A DNA stretch of 64,000 nucleotides from Pelobacter propionicus DSM 2379 (GTDB lineage Bacteria > Desulfobacterota > Desulfuromonadia > Geobacterales > Pseudopelobacteraceae). The position numbers and the translations under genes are program-made. The DNA is taken from the NCBI RefSeq assembly GCF_000015045.1, contig NC_008609.1, positions 868,001 through 932,000 on the forward strand, written 5' to 3'. Below are positions 25,682 through 35,643 of this stretch, piece after piece (position 1 is the stretch's first letter; each line of letters starts with the position of its first letter). A model generated the notes under the pieces. That model was not told where the DNA came from. It worked only from the letters and a program-made list of their open reading frames with translations, and ran no database searches.

Positions 25682-26417
25682 CGATTCCTCCCCGGAAAAA
25701 GGCCAGTTCGTCACTCAGGTTGGCAGCCAGATTCCAGGGGCCGGCGATCACGCGCACACCGGCCAAAAGCGTCGGGTCTTCCGTGAAGCTGAAGCGGAGC
25801 GCCTCGGGGAACATCTCCCGGAAGCGGCCCTCGAACGCCTGGGAAGCGGTCGGCGCCAGGGGGTGGGCGCTTATCACCCGCACCGGCGCGTCATCCTTGC
25901 CAAGCGCCTCGGAAATGGCGCGGCGCTGATCGTCGGGGAGAGCAGCCAGGTCTTCCAGCAGCATCTCCATGAGCAATATTCCCTGCTCCGCTGTGGCGGT
26001 ACGGGCCAGCAGTCGGGCGGCAAATCGGCCAGCATGGGCAATGGCGCGTTCCTCGCTCAGGCGGGCCAGTTCCTCGCTGCGCCGCTCTTCTGCCACCCTG
26101 GCCTTGTCCCGCATCCCGGCAAGCTCCTCATCGAGAGCGGCCATCAAACGCTGGCGCTCCACGGCGATCTCGGCATGCAACTGGCGGCGCAGTTCCGCCT
26201 TCTCGGTATCCCAGGAGGCCAGGCGTCCCTGGTAGGTTTGCCGCAACCCGGTTGCCTCGCTCCTGAGCTGCTCGGCTTCGGCGCGGGTGTGCTCCAGAGC
26301 CGCCTGCCGCTGGGCGATGATGGCGGCTACCGGCCGGTAGAGGATGCGGTTCATGATCCAGACAAGGATCAGGAAGTTGACGGCTTCCATGATCAGGGTG
26401 GAGAGATCGAGTTCCAT
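25671..26417 (-). CDS. atpF: N-ATPase F0 subunit b with extended C-terminus
   Basis: A 248-residue protein, much longer than the usual 160-residue b subunit. One N-terminal membrane segment (about residues 10-28, [12 protein letters not shown]) leads into a long charged coiled coil (about 30-150). The C-terminal ~90 residues ([17 protein letters not shown] and [20 protein letters not shown]) resemble the delta/OSCP C-terminal part. N-ATPase operons have no separate delta gene and their b subunits carry this extension, so this protein probably supplies both stator stalk and F1 cap. Confidence 0.88.
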   Translation of the reverse strand: MELDLSTLIMEAVNFLILVWIMNRILYRPVAAIIAQRQAALEHTRAEAEQLRSEATGLRQTYQGRLASWDTEKAELRRQLHAEIAVERQRLMAALDEELAGMRDKARVAEERRSEELARLSEERAIAHAGRFAARLLARTATAEQGILLMEMLLEDLAALPDDQRRAISEALGKDDAPVRVISAHPLAPTASQAFEGRFREMFPEALRFSFTEDPTLLAGVRVIAGPWNLAANLSDELAFFRGGIDAD

Positions 26418-26429
26418 GGATGGCCTCCG

Positions 26430-26696
26430 TTATTTGAGGAGGTATTCCAGCAGGGGGTTCCTGAACAGCACGATCAGCACGATCACCAGGCAGTAGATGG
26501 CCAGGGATTCGATCATGGCCAGGCCGATGAAGAGCGTCCGGGTCAGCGACTTCTCCGCCTCGGGCTGTCGGGCCAGGGATTCCAGGGCGGTGCAGATGGC
26601 CTGCCCCATGGCCTTTGCCGGCGCGATGATGCCGATGGCCATGGCGATCAGCGCCACCACCGTTGATGCGAAAACGAACCAGAACAGGGCGCTCAT
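26430..26696 (-). CDS. atpE: N-ATPase F0 subunit c, sodium-binding type
   Basis: An 88-residue hairpin protein with two membrane helices and the polar loop ARQPE. The residues that bind Na+ in sodium-type c rings can be matched: Gln32 in helix 1, and Glu63, Ser64 and Tyr68 in helix 2 (MIESLAIY). The Thr that usually follows Ser is Leu65. Gln plus Glu-Ser with Tyr four residues later is the pattern expected for Na+ rather than H+ coupling. The start codon overlaps the atpB stop (ATGA). Confidence 0.92.
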   Translation of the reverse strand: MSALFWFVFASTVVALIAMAIGIIAPAKAMGQAICTALESLARQPEAEKSLTRTLFIGLAMIESLAIYCLVIVLIVLFRNPLLEYLLK

Positions 26697-27379
26697 GTTT
26701 CCTCCTCCTTGGGAGAGCGCCGGGCCTCCAGGGACTGGATGGCGCCGGCTATGTAGACCAGTGTCAGCATGCCGAAGATATAGGCCTGCACCAGGGCTTC
26801 AACGATGTGCAGCATCAAAAGCGGGATCGGCGCGAACAGGCCTGCCACCAGCAGCACCAGCAGGGCCGCGGTCTCCAGGCTCATCATGTTGCCGAACAGG
26901 CGCACGGCCAGGGCCAGGGTGCGGGTGATCTCGCCGATGACGTGAAAGGGGAGCAGGAAAGGGCTCGGCGAGAGGTAATGTCGCAGATAGGGGCGCAGCC
27001 CCTGGATGCGGATTCCGAACCAGTGCACCGAAAAAAACACCAGCAGCGCCAGGGCCGTTGTGGCGGACAGGTCTGCCGTGGGGGAGTGGACACGGGGGAT
27101 CAGGCTGGAGAGGTTGGCGATTCCGATGAAGAGCCAGAGGGTCGCCACGAAGGGGAAGACGGTGTCGGCGCGTCGCGGCACTACCTCTTCCACGGCGGCG
27201 CGGATGGTCTGCACGACCCCCTCCAGGGCCACCTGGAAGGGGCCTGGGTCGAGGCGCAGGCGTCTGCTGGCCAGCCATGCGCCAAGGGAGAGGACGACCA
27301 TGATCCCCCAGGTGGTCACCACCGTGGTTCCCACGGCCAGGGGCCCCAGGTGGAACAGCGCCTGTGTCGTTTCCAGCAT
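26693..27379 (-). CDS. atpB: N-ATPase F0 subunit a
   Basis: A 228-residue polytopic protein. The key stator arginine is in LAVRLFGNMMSLE, followed by a typical C-terminal helix pair ending in ALVQAYIFGMLTLVYIAGAI. It forms the ion half-channels against the c ring. A 4-base overlap with atpE and a 45-base gap from atpQ place it within the operon. Size and motifs match the N-ATPase a subunit rather than the longer housekeeping form. Confidence 0.92.
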   Translation of the reverse strand: MLETTQALFHLGPLAVGTTVVTTWGIMVVLSLGAWLASRRLRLDPGPFQVALEGVVQTIRAAVEEVVPRRADTVFPFVATLWLFIGIANLSSLIPRVHSPTADLSATTALALLVFFSVHWFGIRIQGLRPYLRHYLSPSPFLLPFHVIGEITRTLALAVRLFGNMMSLETAALLVLLVAGLFAPIPLLMLHIVEALVQAYIFGMLTLVYIAGAIQSLEARRSPKEEET

Positions 27380-27424
27380 GAAGTGCTCCTTCTTGTTGGG
27401 TGAGGGACGCAGTGCACTGCGTCC

Positions 27425-27693
27425 CTACGGCTCCCGTATCAGCAGGTAGGCATTGAACCCGCCGATGACCAGCCCCAGGAAGATCATCGAGATGGTCCAG
27501 CGGATGGAGTAGCCGCTCGCCATGCCGTCCAGCCAGCGCCCCAGGTAGGCACCGCCGATCACCGGCAGCACCAGCAGCAGCCCCAGGGTCCCCAGGTAGA
27601 CCGACTGCCCCAGCACCGTGGGCCGCTCCCGTTCGGCCCGCACCAGCCGCCTGACCCGCTGTTCCACCTGTTGCCTGAGGTTGTCGTCGTTTT

Positions 27694-27697
<4 letters not shown>
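27425..27697 (-). CDS. atpQ: N-ATPase accessory membrane protein AtpQ (AtpI-like)
   Basis: A 90-residue protein with a charged N-terminus (about residues 1-28) and two membrane helices (about 31-50 and 65-85). GRWLD and SIRWTISMIFLGLVIGGFNA match the small F1F0-ATPase gene-1 type protein found in N-ATPase operons, related to AtpI. AtpI-like proteins help c-ring assembly or Mg uptake in other systems. Its ATG overlaps the atpC stop. Many N-ATPase operons have a second small membrane gene, atpR, after this one; only 45 bases separate this gene from atpB here. Confidence 0.85.
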
Positions 27698-29669
<1,972 letters not shown>

Positions 29670-29670
29670 T

Positions 29671-29710
29671 CATGGGTCGACAACGTGATCATTAGAATAT
29701 TTGACCCATG
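29671..29710. promoter_or_regulatory. Inverted repeat between divergent atpD and hydrolase genes
   Basis: CATGGGTC (29671-29678) and GACCCATG (29703-29710) form an 8-bp inverted repeat with 24 bases between the arms. It lies in the 262-bp divergent intergenic region, 48 bases before the hydrolase start. It could be an operator; no regulator is encoded next to it. Confidence 0.35.
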
Positions 29711-29757
29711 TCAGCTGGTTGTGTACCTTGGCAGAGTTCTAATGTAATATACCCAAA

Positions 29758-30501
29758 ATGAACCAACTGAAACGCATGCTACTCGTTGCGCTGATAACCT
29801 TTGTAACGCTTCTGACAGTCGTTACGGTCTTCCAGCGCCGAATGATCTACTACCCGAGCCACCATTCGGAAACGAACGGTCTTGCCCCATGGGTAGTGGA
29901 TGGCCGTACCATCGGCTATGCCCGCAAAGTGAACGATCCCAAGAATGTCTGGCTGTTCATTCACGGAAACGGCGGACAGGCGGCGGATCGCGCCTACGCC
30001 CTCCAATGTTTTTCCGGCTCCGATTCGGTCTTCATCCTGGAATATCCGGGATACGGCAACCGCGAAGGTTCCCCTGGCAAGTCGTCGTTTGATTCCGCGG
30101 CGGAGGCTGCCTATGGGGAGTTGAGCAGGAACTATCCGAACACTCCCCTCTGCGTCGTGGGTGAATCAATCGGAAGCGGTCCAGCATCCACCCTGGCCAA
30201 ATTGCAAAGACAGCCGGACAGGATCGTACTGGTCGCTCCTTTCGACACACTTGCGAGCGTGGCGAGATATCATTTCCCCTTGATCCCGGCCGGTCTGCTC
30301 CTGTTTGATCGTTGGGACAATGTTGAGGCGCTTGCGGGATATGCCGGGAAACTGGAGATCTACGGAACGATCGACGACAGGATACTGCCGATCCGCCATG
30401 CGAGGGCTCTGGCCAAGTCGTTGCCCCTGGCGGAATTTTATGAAATCCCCGGAGGCCACAACGACTGGCCCCAAAATGGGACGGTAAAAATTCGCAACTA
30501 A
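29758..30501 (+). CDS. Membrane-anchored alpha/beta hydrolase
   Basis: A 247-residue protein with an N-terminal hydrophobic anchor (about residues 7-26). The hydrolase fold shows the oxyanion motif FIHGNGGQA, the nucleophile elbow GESIGSG (Ser), an acidic residue in YGTIDDRILP and the C-terminal His in GGHNDWP. This belongs to the BEM46/YqkD-like group of hydrolases, whose substrates are mostly unknown. It stands alone, 46 bases before the DUF2284 gene. Confidence 0.85.
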   Translation: MNQLKRMLLVALITFVTLLTVVTVFQRRMIYYPSHHSETNGLAPWVVDGRTIGYARKVNDPKNVWLFIHGNGGQAADRAYALQCFSGSDSVFILEYPGYGNREGSPGKSSFDSAAEAAYGELSRNYPNTPLCVVGESIGSGPASTLAKLQRQPDRIVLVAPFDTLASVARYHFPLIPAGLLLFDRWDNVEALAGYAGKLEIYGTIDDRILPIRHARALAKSLPLAEFYEIPGGHNDWPQNGTVKIRN

Positions 30502-30546
30502 AACGAATCGGATAACAAAAACGGGAGGTAGGAAGGGAACAAGGGG

Positions 30547-31143
30547 ATGGAAAACAGTCATGATTCACTGCAGGAGCTGATCGAAAAGGCATTCGAGCTA
30601 GGCGTCAGCGATGCCCGGATCATCCCGGCGCCATCAATCGTTGTGGAGGACCGCTTCCCTGAGATGTGTGCTTCTCCTCAATGCCCCGGCTACGGCCAGG
30701 GGCCGGGCTGTCCGCCCCATGTCATGAAACCGGCCGAGTTCAGGGAACTCCTCTCCCGCTACGAACATGCCCTGGTGTTCAAGATCGACGCTCCCACGGA
30801 ACTGCTCCTGGGGGAGGAACGGCATGGTGTGGCCAGACGGGTCCACGAGATAGCCGCCACCATCGAGCGGCTGGCGCGGGAGAAGGGGTACGCCGACCCA
30901 CGGGGATTCGCCGCCGGCTCCTGCAAGATGATCTTCTGCGCTGACCGGGAATCGTGCGTCGTGCTGGAGAAGGGGGGGGAGTGCCGCTTTCCCGACAAGG
31001 CCAGGGCATCCCTGTCCGGTATCGGGGTCAATTTCGAGGAGTTGTGCAAGGCGGTCGGCTGGCGCTTCCAGATCATCACCAGGGACACCGCCTCCGACGA
31101 GGTCCCCATGGGGATGATGGCGGGGATGGTCCTGATCGGTTGA
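30547..31143 (+). CDS. DUF2284 Cys-rich metal-binding protein
   Basis: A 198-residue protein with the DUF2284 arrangement of cysteines: CASPQCPGYGQGPGCPPH (about residues 41-58) near the N-terminus and CKMIFCADRESCVVLEKGGECRFP further on. These probably bind a metal or FeS cluster. Such proteins are common in anaerobes and their function is unknown. Start ATG 30547 follows GGAACAAGGGG. The neighbours give no clear functional clue. Confidence 0.85.
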   Translation: MENSHDSLQELIEKAFELGVSDARIIPAPSIVVEDRFPEMCASPQCPGYGQGPGCPPHVMKPAEFRELLSRYEHALVFKIDAPTELLLGEERHGVARRVHEIAATIERLAREKGYADPRGFAAGSCKMIFCADRESCVVLEKGGECRFPDKARASLSGIGVNFEELCKAVGWRFQIITRDTASDEVPMGMMAGMVLIG

Positions 31144-31201
31144 GGGCCTCCGTTGCCTGCTTTCTTGCCGCCCTGATAGCATCTATGATGTGAAACGGGG
31201 A

Positions 31202-31888
31202 TTACATCCCCTGCCACACAAACCAGCCACCCGCCAGCGCAATCACGCCGCCGCTGATTCGTTTGGACCATGACGAGAAGTTGACAACGCCGCGGGCCTT
31301 GGCGAACCCCTCCACGAATCCGGTGAAGGTGCCGGCGAACAGCATCAGCAGGCAGTGGCCGATGGCGTAGCAGAACAGTAGGGCCGTGCCGTACAGCACC
31401 TGCCCTTTGCCGGCAACCAGGGTCAGCAGCAGCACCAGCACCGGCGTGGCGCAAGGGGACGAGACCACCCCGAAGAACAGCCCCAGCAGAAATGCTCCGG
31501 CCAGGCCACCCTGTTTGGGCTTGTAGTCGCGCCTGACCGGCAGGCGGATCTCGTACAGCCCCATCATCTGTCCTCCCATGGCCAGGGCGATGACGCCGGC
31601 GACCAGGTGCCAGGGGCCGCCCAGTGCCCCGAACATGGTGCCCAAGAGACCCGCCGCAGCGCCGAAGGCGGTGAAGGTGAGCGACAGCCCCAGGATGAAG
31701 GCCAGCGAGTAGCGGAATGCCTTGCCACGGTCGCCATCGCTGTAACCTCCCACGAATCCGACCACCAGCGGAATGGTGGCCAGCACGCAGGGGGAGGCCG
31801 ACGACAGCACCCCGGCACAAAAGACCGCGACGAAAGCCAGCAGTGGGTAAAGGCTGATGATCTGCTCCACGTTGTCCAGCAGGCTCAT
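31202..31888 (-). CDS. ccdA: CcdA-like thiol-disulfide electron transfer membrane protein
   Basis: A 228-residue protein with six membrane segments. The paired cysteines needed for transmembrane thiol transfer are in SSASPCVLATIPL and VVSSPCATPVLVLL. CcdA/DsbD-beta proteins move reducing power from cytoplasmic thioredoxin to an extracytoplasmic thioredoxin-like partner, and here the gene is directly coupled to one (ATGA overlap with the upstream gene). Last gene of a five-gene operon with an ArsP-type permease. It may keep thiols reduced for metalloid export; a cytochrome c maturation role is the alternative. Confidence 0.88.
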   Translation of the reverse strand: MSLLDNVEQIISLYPLLAFVAVFCAGVLSSASPCVLATIPLVVGFVGGYSDGDRGKAFRYSLAFILGLSLTFTAFGAAAGLLGTMFGALGGPWHLVAGVIALAMGGQMMGLYEIRLPVRRDYKPKQGGLAGAFLLGLFFGVVSSPCATPVLVLLLTLVAGKGQVLYGTALLFCYAIGHCLLMLFAGTFTGFVEGFAKARGVVNFSSWSKRISGGVIALAGGWFVWQGM

Positions 31889-32277
31889 TTCAAACCCAGT
31901 GCCTTCAGTTCCTTCAGTATGTCGGCCTTGTCCATGAAGCCCATGTGGCGCTTGACCTCTTTGCCTGCGGCGTTGAAGAAGATCTGGGTCGGGATCATCT
32001 GTATGCGGTAATCCCTCGCCAGGACATCATCTTTCCATACATCGTTGAAGAGCACGTTGGCCTTGCCCTTGAGCTCGCGGTTCAGCTCTTCCAGTATGGG
32101 CGCCATCTTCTTGCAGGGGATGCAGCTGCGGGCGCCGAAGTCGACTACGCTGGGCCTGCCGGAGCTCAAGGCAGCCCGGATGCTGCTGCCGGTTGCGGAA
32201 GGAAGTTCCGCCGCCAGCGCCGACAGGTGGGCCAGGCAGGAGAGCGCCAAAATTGTTCCAATGATGAGCTTTCTCAT
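31885..32277 (-). CDS. Exported thioredoxin-family protein
   Basis: A 130-residue protein with a signal peptide (about residues 1-22) and a thioredoxin fold. The active site is SCIPCKKMAP (CxxC), followed by the cis-Pro region MIPTQIFF and the C-terminal helix. It should sit outside the cytoplasmic membrane and exchange electrons with the CcdA protein encoded next to it. It overlaps the genes on both sides by 4 bases (ATGA). Confidence 0.9.
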   Translation of the reverse strand: MRKLIIGTILALSCLAHLSALAAELPSATGSSIRAALSSGRPSVVDFGARSCIPCKKMAPILEELNRELKGKANVLFNDVWKDDVLARDYRIQMIPTQIFFNAAGKEVKRHMGFMDKADILKELKALGLK

Positions 32278-32501
32278 AGGTATTTCTGGATTTCGGCGGC
32301 TGAAGCGCTCTTGCCGGAAAACACCACCGTGCCGTCGATGACCAGGGCCGGGGTGCTCATCACGCCGTATTTCATGATCGAGGCCATGTCCTCCACCTTG
32401 ACGACCTCCGCCTCCACTCCCTTCTCGCTGACCGCCGTCTTGACCGCCTCATACAGTGTCTTGCATTTTGCGCAACCGCTTCCCAATACTTCGATTTTCA
32501 T
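32274..32501 (-). CDS. Small thioredoxin-like redox protein (redox-active disulfide family)
   Basis: A 75-residue protein with a minimal thioredoxin/glutaredoxin fold. The active site is GSGCAKCKTL (Cys10, Cys13), and YGVMSTPALVIDG provides the cis-Pro. This family is regularly found next to DUF318/ArsP permeases and ArsR regulators in anaerobes. It is cytoplasmic. A similar gene at 37458-37688, near arsR, has a degenerate active site. The stop overlaps the start of the exported thioredoxin gene. Confidence 0.9.
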   Translation of the reverse strand: MKIEVLGSGCAKCKTLYEAVKTAVSEKGVEAEVVKVEDMASIMKYGVMSTPALVIDGTVVFSGKSASAAEIQKYL

Positions 32502-32543
32502 TCGTCTTCTCCTTTGTGGTGGTTTTTACTCGGATAGGGTTGA

Positions 32544-33491
32544 TCAGAGTATCGCATTGAACAGATAACCGATACAGACGATGGCCAGGGCCACGATGCC
32601 GAAGAAGGTCCCTAGCAGCGGCTTTTTAAGCACATTGCTCAGGATGATCGCCTCTGGCAGCGACAGGGCCGTGACCGCCATCATGAAGGCCAGCACCGTG
32701 CCCATGGCCATCCCCTTGGCGGTCAGGGCCTGGACGATGGGGATCACACCGGCGGCGTTGGAGTAGAGCGGCACGCCCAGGGCCACGGCCAGCGGCACGG
32801 CAAAGGGGTTGTCACGGCCTGCCCATGTGGCCAGGAAATCCTGGGGCACATAGCCGTGGATGAAACCGCCGATGCCGATGCCGACCACCACGTAGGGCCA
32901 GATCTTCTTCAAGAGATCCAGGGTGTAGTCGCGGGCATAGTCGATCTTTTCCCGGAAGGTCATGACCCTGATGTCGGCGTTGCCCACCTGCATCTTCCAG
33001 ACGTAGTCCTGAACGTGCTTCTCCATCTTCAGTTTTCCGATGATGATCCCGGCAATAATGGCCACCAGCAGGCCGGTGCCGATGTAGATCAGGGCGATCT
33101 TCCAGCCGAACAACCCCCAGAGCATGATCAGGGCCACCTCGTTGACCATGGGCGAGGAGACCAGAAACGAAAAGGTCACCCCCAGCGGTACCCCCGACTC
33201 CACGAAGCCGATGAAGAGCGGCACTGCCGAGCAGGAGCAGAAGGGGGTCACGATGCCCAGCAGCGCGGCCAGGATGTTGCCGATGTATTCCCGTTTGTGG
33301 GAGAGGATGCGCTTGGTCCGCTCCGGGGGGAAGGATGAGCGGATGATGGCCACCACGAAGATGATCGTGGTCAGGAGCAGGAAGATCTTGGTAGTGTCGT
33401 AGAGGAAGAAGTTAAGCGCCTCGCCCAGGCGGGTGCCGGGCGTGAGCCCCATCAGGTCAAAGGTCAGATAATCGGCGGCTTGCTTGAGCAT
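32544..33491 (-). CDS. arsP: ArsP/DUF318 family permease
   Basis: A 315-residue protein with eight to nine membrane segments. The family signature PFCSCSAVPLFIGFVESG is present; it contains paired cysteines that in ArsP bind trivalent organoarsenicals. A second conserved region is GVPLYSNAAGVIPIVQAL. ArsP exports methylarsenite and related compounds; the wider DUF318 family is less well characterised. Encoded with two thioredoxin-fold proteins, CcdA and an AhpD-like protein under the same operator type as arsC-acr3, so a role in arsenic or thiol-reactive metalloid resistance is likely. Confidence 0.85.
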   Translation of the reverse strand: MLKQAADYLTFDLMGLTPGTRLGEALNFFLYDTTKIFLLLTTIIFVVAIIRSSFPPERTKRILSHKREYIGNILAALLGIVTPFCSCSAVPLFIGFVESGVPLGVTFSFLVSSPMVNEVALIMLWGLFGWKIALIYIGTGLLVAIIAGIIIGKLKMEKHVQDYVWKMQVGNADIRVMTFREKIDYARDYTLDLLKKIWPYVVVGIGIGGFIHGYVPQDFLATWAGRDNPFAVPLAVALGVPLYSNAAGVIPIVQALTAKGMAMGTVLAFMMAVTALSLPEAIILSNVLKKPLLGTFFGIVALAIVCIGYLFNAIL

Positions 33492-33506
33492 GGCGGGTGA
33501 CCTCGG

Positions 33507-33773
33507 TTATGCGCAGCAACTGCTGGGTGACGAACTGGGGGAAGAGCCACACCGGCATGCCGCTGCAGCCGGTTTCACGAGCGAGGCTGAAAACGTGCCC
33601 ATGGCGTTCATGGCCCCCCTGCTGACCATCTGGCCTGTTTCAATCGCCGCCAGGATCTCCTCGTCTGAAATGCCCAGTTCGCGGGCTTTCTCCAGGTGAT
33701 GGCTGAGGCAGGGTTGGCAGTGGGCGCTTACCGAGGCGCCGATGGCGATCAATTCTCTCAAACGTTCATCCAT
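33507..33773 (-). CDS. AhpD-like (carboxymuconolactone decarboxylase fold) protein with Cys-rich tail
   Basis: An 88-residue protein. The AhpD-type active site is AHCQPCLSHH (Cys19, Cys22, His nearby), which relays electrons to peroxidases in AhpD. The C-terminus is unusual: a low-complexity tail ACRCGSSPSSSPSSCCA with four cysteines that could bind a soft metal or metalloid. First gene of the ArsP operon, with the palindromic promoter about 82-110 bases upstream. Many homologues lack this tail as far as I can recall. Confidence 0.85.
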   Translation of the reverse strand: MDERLRELIAIGASVSAHCQPCLSHHLEKARELGISDEEILAAIETGQMVSRGAMNAMGTFSASLVKPAAAACRCGSSPSSSPSSCCA

Positions 33774-33854
33774 GGGGTTGTCGTCCTTTCCGGTTGAATG
33801 CCGTTTTCGGCTGGAGTGGCAGGTGACTGTCGACGGTTCTCTTTGTGAAAGGCA

Positions 33855-33883
33855 AATGTATCCGCTTGTGCGGATGGATGCAA
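33855..33883 (-). promoter_or_regulatory. ArsR-type promoter/operator of the ArsP operon
   Basis: On the minus strand: -35 TTGCAT (33883-33878), a 17-bp spacer and -10 TACATT (33860-33855). The spacer carries the perfect inverted repeat ATCCGC-N4-GCGGAT (33860-33875), with the same 16 bases as at 21815-21830. This marks a two-operon local regulon. Confidence 0.8.
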
Positions 33884-33963
33884 GTAAAAAGATGAGAGGT
33901 CGTTGTGAATCGGTTCACAACGGCTGTGGGCCTTGGGATGTCGAAGGTTGGGGGCCGCTGCTC

Positions 33964-35142
33964 TCAGGCCGGTAGAGCCGGCTTGTTCCTCGTGCGGCTC
34001 AGCCGGTAATAGAGGAGCATGATTGCCAGGACAAACGGGCTGAGCAGGAAGTAGAGCCCGGAGTAGCCGGTAAAGGCTATGCAGGCGCCCACAAGGCAGG
34101 AACCGGTTCCCAGGCCGATATCCAGAAAGGTGAAATAGGTCGCGGTAACCGCGCTGGTACGGTGCGCGGGAGAGTGCTGGATGGCGAGTGTGAGAAAGCC
34201 GGGTACGGCGGCGCCGTAGGCCAAACCGATCAGGGAGGCCGCCATGAGCATGTGCAGCGATGAGCCGGCATGACCGAGGATGAGCAGCCCCAGAGCCATA
34301 AGTCCAATGGCGGGATAGATGACCACATTGGCGCCGAACCGGTCGTACAACCGGCCGGTAAAGAGCCTGGATCCCACCGAGCAGGTAGCCATGACAACGA
34401 AGAAATAGGCGGCTGCCGCGTCCAGCCGAAGGCTGTTGGCGTAGACCGTGACAAAGGTGATCACCGCGGCATTGGCAACGGACAGGAGCAGGACCATGCC
34501 CGAGGCCGGCATGGCCTGGGCCTCGAAGAGGTCCCTCAGTGCAAAACCCCGCACAGCGCTTTGTTTGGTGGATGGTTCCTCCTGGACGTCGATCATCAGG
34601 GCAATCAGGAACCCTGCCAACGAGATGGCGGCACTGAAGATGAAAACCCGGCTGAATCCGAATGACTTTGCAAGGTTAAGGCCGATATAGGGGCCGATGG
34701 CATTGCCGGCGGTGACAACCATGGTCAGGTAGCCCAGCCCCTCGCCCTTGCGCTTGAGAGGGGCAAGCCTGCTGCCGATGGCATTGATGCAGGTATTGAC
34801 GATGGCAAAACAGGCCCCGCTGAAAAAACGGATCAGCAGTACCAGTGCCGTTGCATCGGTCAGCAGAAACAGGCAATTGGAGAACATGAACAGAAATCCG
34901 CTGGCCAGCAGCACGGTCCGTACGCCGAACATGCTCTCGAAGCGGCTTGTCTGTGCCCGGAACAGGACCGACGCCAGCAGGAAAACCGCGTTGACCATCC
35001 CGGCGGCGGCCAGGGAGCCGTGGAGCTCGTCGAGAACGTAGACCGGGAGGACGGGCAGATAGAGGGAGTAGGGGATAAAGATCAGGAACGAAGCCAGCAG
35101 GGTCAGAGTATAGGGTTTTGTCCATAAAGCCTCGTTATTCAT
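33964..35142 (-). CDS. MFS transporter
   Basis: A 392-residue protein with twelve membrane segments and a major facilitator fold. GRLYDRFGANV is the loop between the two halves, and GYLTMVVTAGNAIGPYIG resembles the drug-exporter motif C in segment 5. The start overlaps the MarR gene stop (ATGA). MarR-linked MFS proteins are usually drug or aromatic-acid exporters induced by their substrate. The substrate is unknown. Confidence 0.88.
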   Translation of the reverse strand: MNNEALWTKPYTLTLLASFLIFIPYSLYLPVLPVYVLDELHGSLAAAGMVNAVFLLASVLFRAQTSRFESMFGVRTVLLASGFLFMFSNCLFLLTDATALVLLIRFFSGACFAIVNTCINAIGSRLAPLKRKGEGLGYLTMVVTAGNAIGPYIGLNLAKSFGFSRVFIFSAAISLAGFLIALMIDVQEEPSTKQSAVRGFALRDLFEAQAMPASGMVLLLSVANAAVITFVTVYANSLRLDAAAAYFFVVMATCSVGSRLFTGRLYDRFGANVVIYPAIGLMALGLLILGHAGSSLHMLMAASLIGLAYGAAVPGFLTLAIQHSPAHRTSAVTATYFTFLDIGLGTGSCLVGACIAFTGYSGLYFLLSPFVLAIMLLYYRLSRTRNKPALPA

Positions 35143-35594
35143 GCCTCAAGCTCCCCCTTGCCGTCCGGCGTCACGTATTTCCGGGCATTTTCACGGATAT
35201 GGGTCAGAAGATACTGCAGCTCGTTCTGCTGTTCCCCGGAAAGGCCGGCAAGCAGCGACGAGCGGTGTTCCCTGATGCGCTCTTCCCATTGCGGATACAG
35301 CTGCACGGCTCTTTCGCTCAGGCTGGTTGTCTTGGTGCGCCGGTCCATTCCCTCGCTCCTGTCGATCAGCCCCCGCTGTTCGAGCCTGGCCAGGCTTTTG
35401 GTGATGGCTGGCGGCTCGATATGGAGGAAAGCGGCCAGGCTGCGCTGGGTCTGGGGGCCGTGGAGTTTTAGGGCGCGTATGAGGCTCCATTCCGAACTGG
35501 ACAGTCCCCATGGTTCGAGCACCCGATTGATCCCCCTGGCAATCACCCGGGTGGTTTGATGTAAATTGTGCAGCAGTCTGTCCGAGTCGTTCAT
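35139..35594 (-). CDS. MarR family transcriptional regulator
   Basis: A 151-residue winged-helix protein. The recognition region LAAFLHIEPPAITKSLARLEQRGLI and the wing (SEGMDRRTKTTSLSERA) fit the MarR family. It should repress the MFS gene encoded downstream and itself. A perfect palindrome, GTTAACCGGTTAAC, 17 bases upstream of the start is the probable operator. An IS element is inserted only about 50 bases upstream of the start codon. Confidence 0.9.
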   Translation of the reverse strand: MNDSDRLLHNLHQTTRVIARGINRVLEPWGLSSSEWSLIRALKLHGPQTQRSLAAFLHIEPPAITKSLARLEQRGLIDRSEGMDRRTKTTSLSERAVQLYPQWEERIREHRSSLLAGLSGEQQNELQYLLTHIRENARKYVTPDGKGELEA

Positions 35595-35610
35595 GGTTCC
35601 CCTGTTATCC

Positions 35611-35624
35611 GTTAACCGGTTAAC
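35611..35624 (-). promoter_or_regulatory. Palindromic operator of the marR-MFS operon
   Basis: GTTAACCGGTTAAC is a perfect 14-bp palindrome in the marR leader, where autoregulating MarR proteins bind. It lies 20 bases from the end of an IS element. Confidence 0.7.
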
Positions 35625-35643
35625 TAATTTTCGGCAAACCTAG

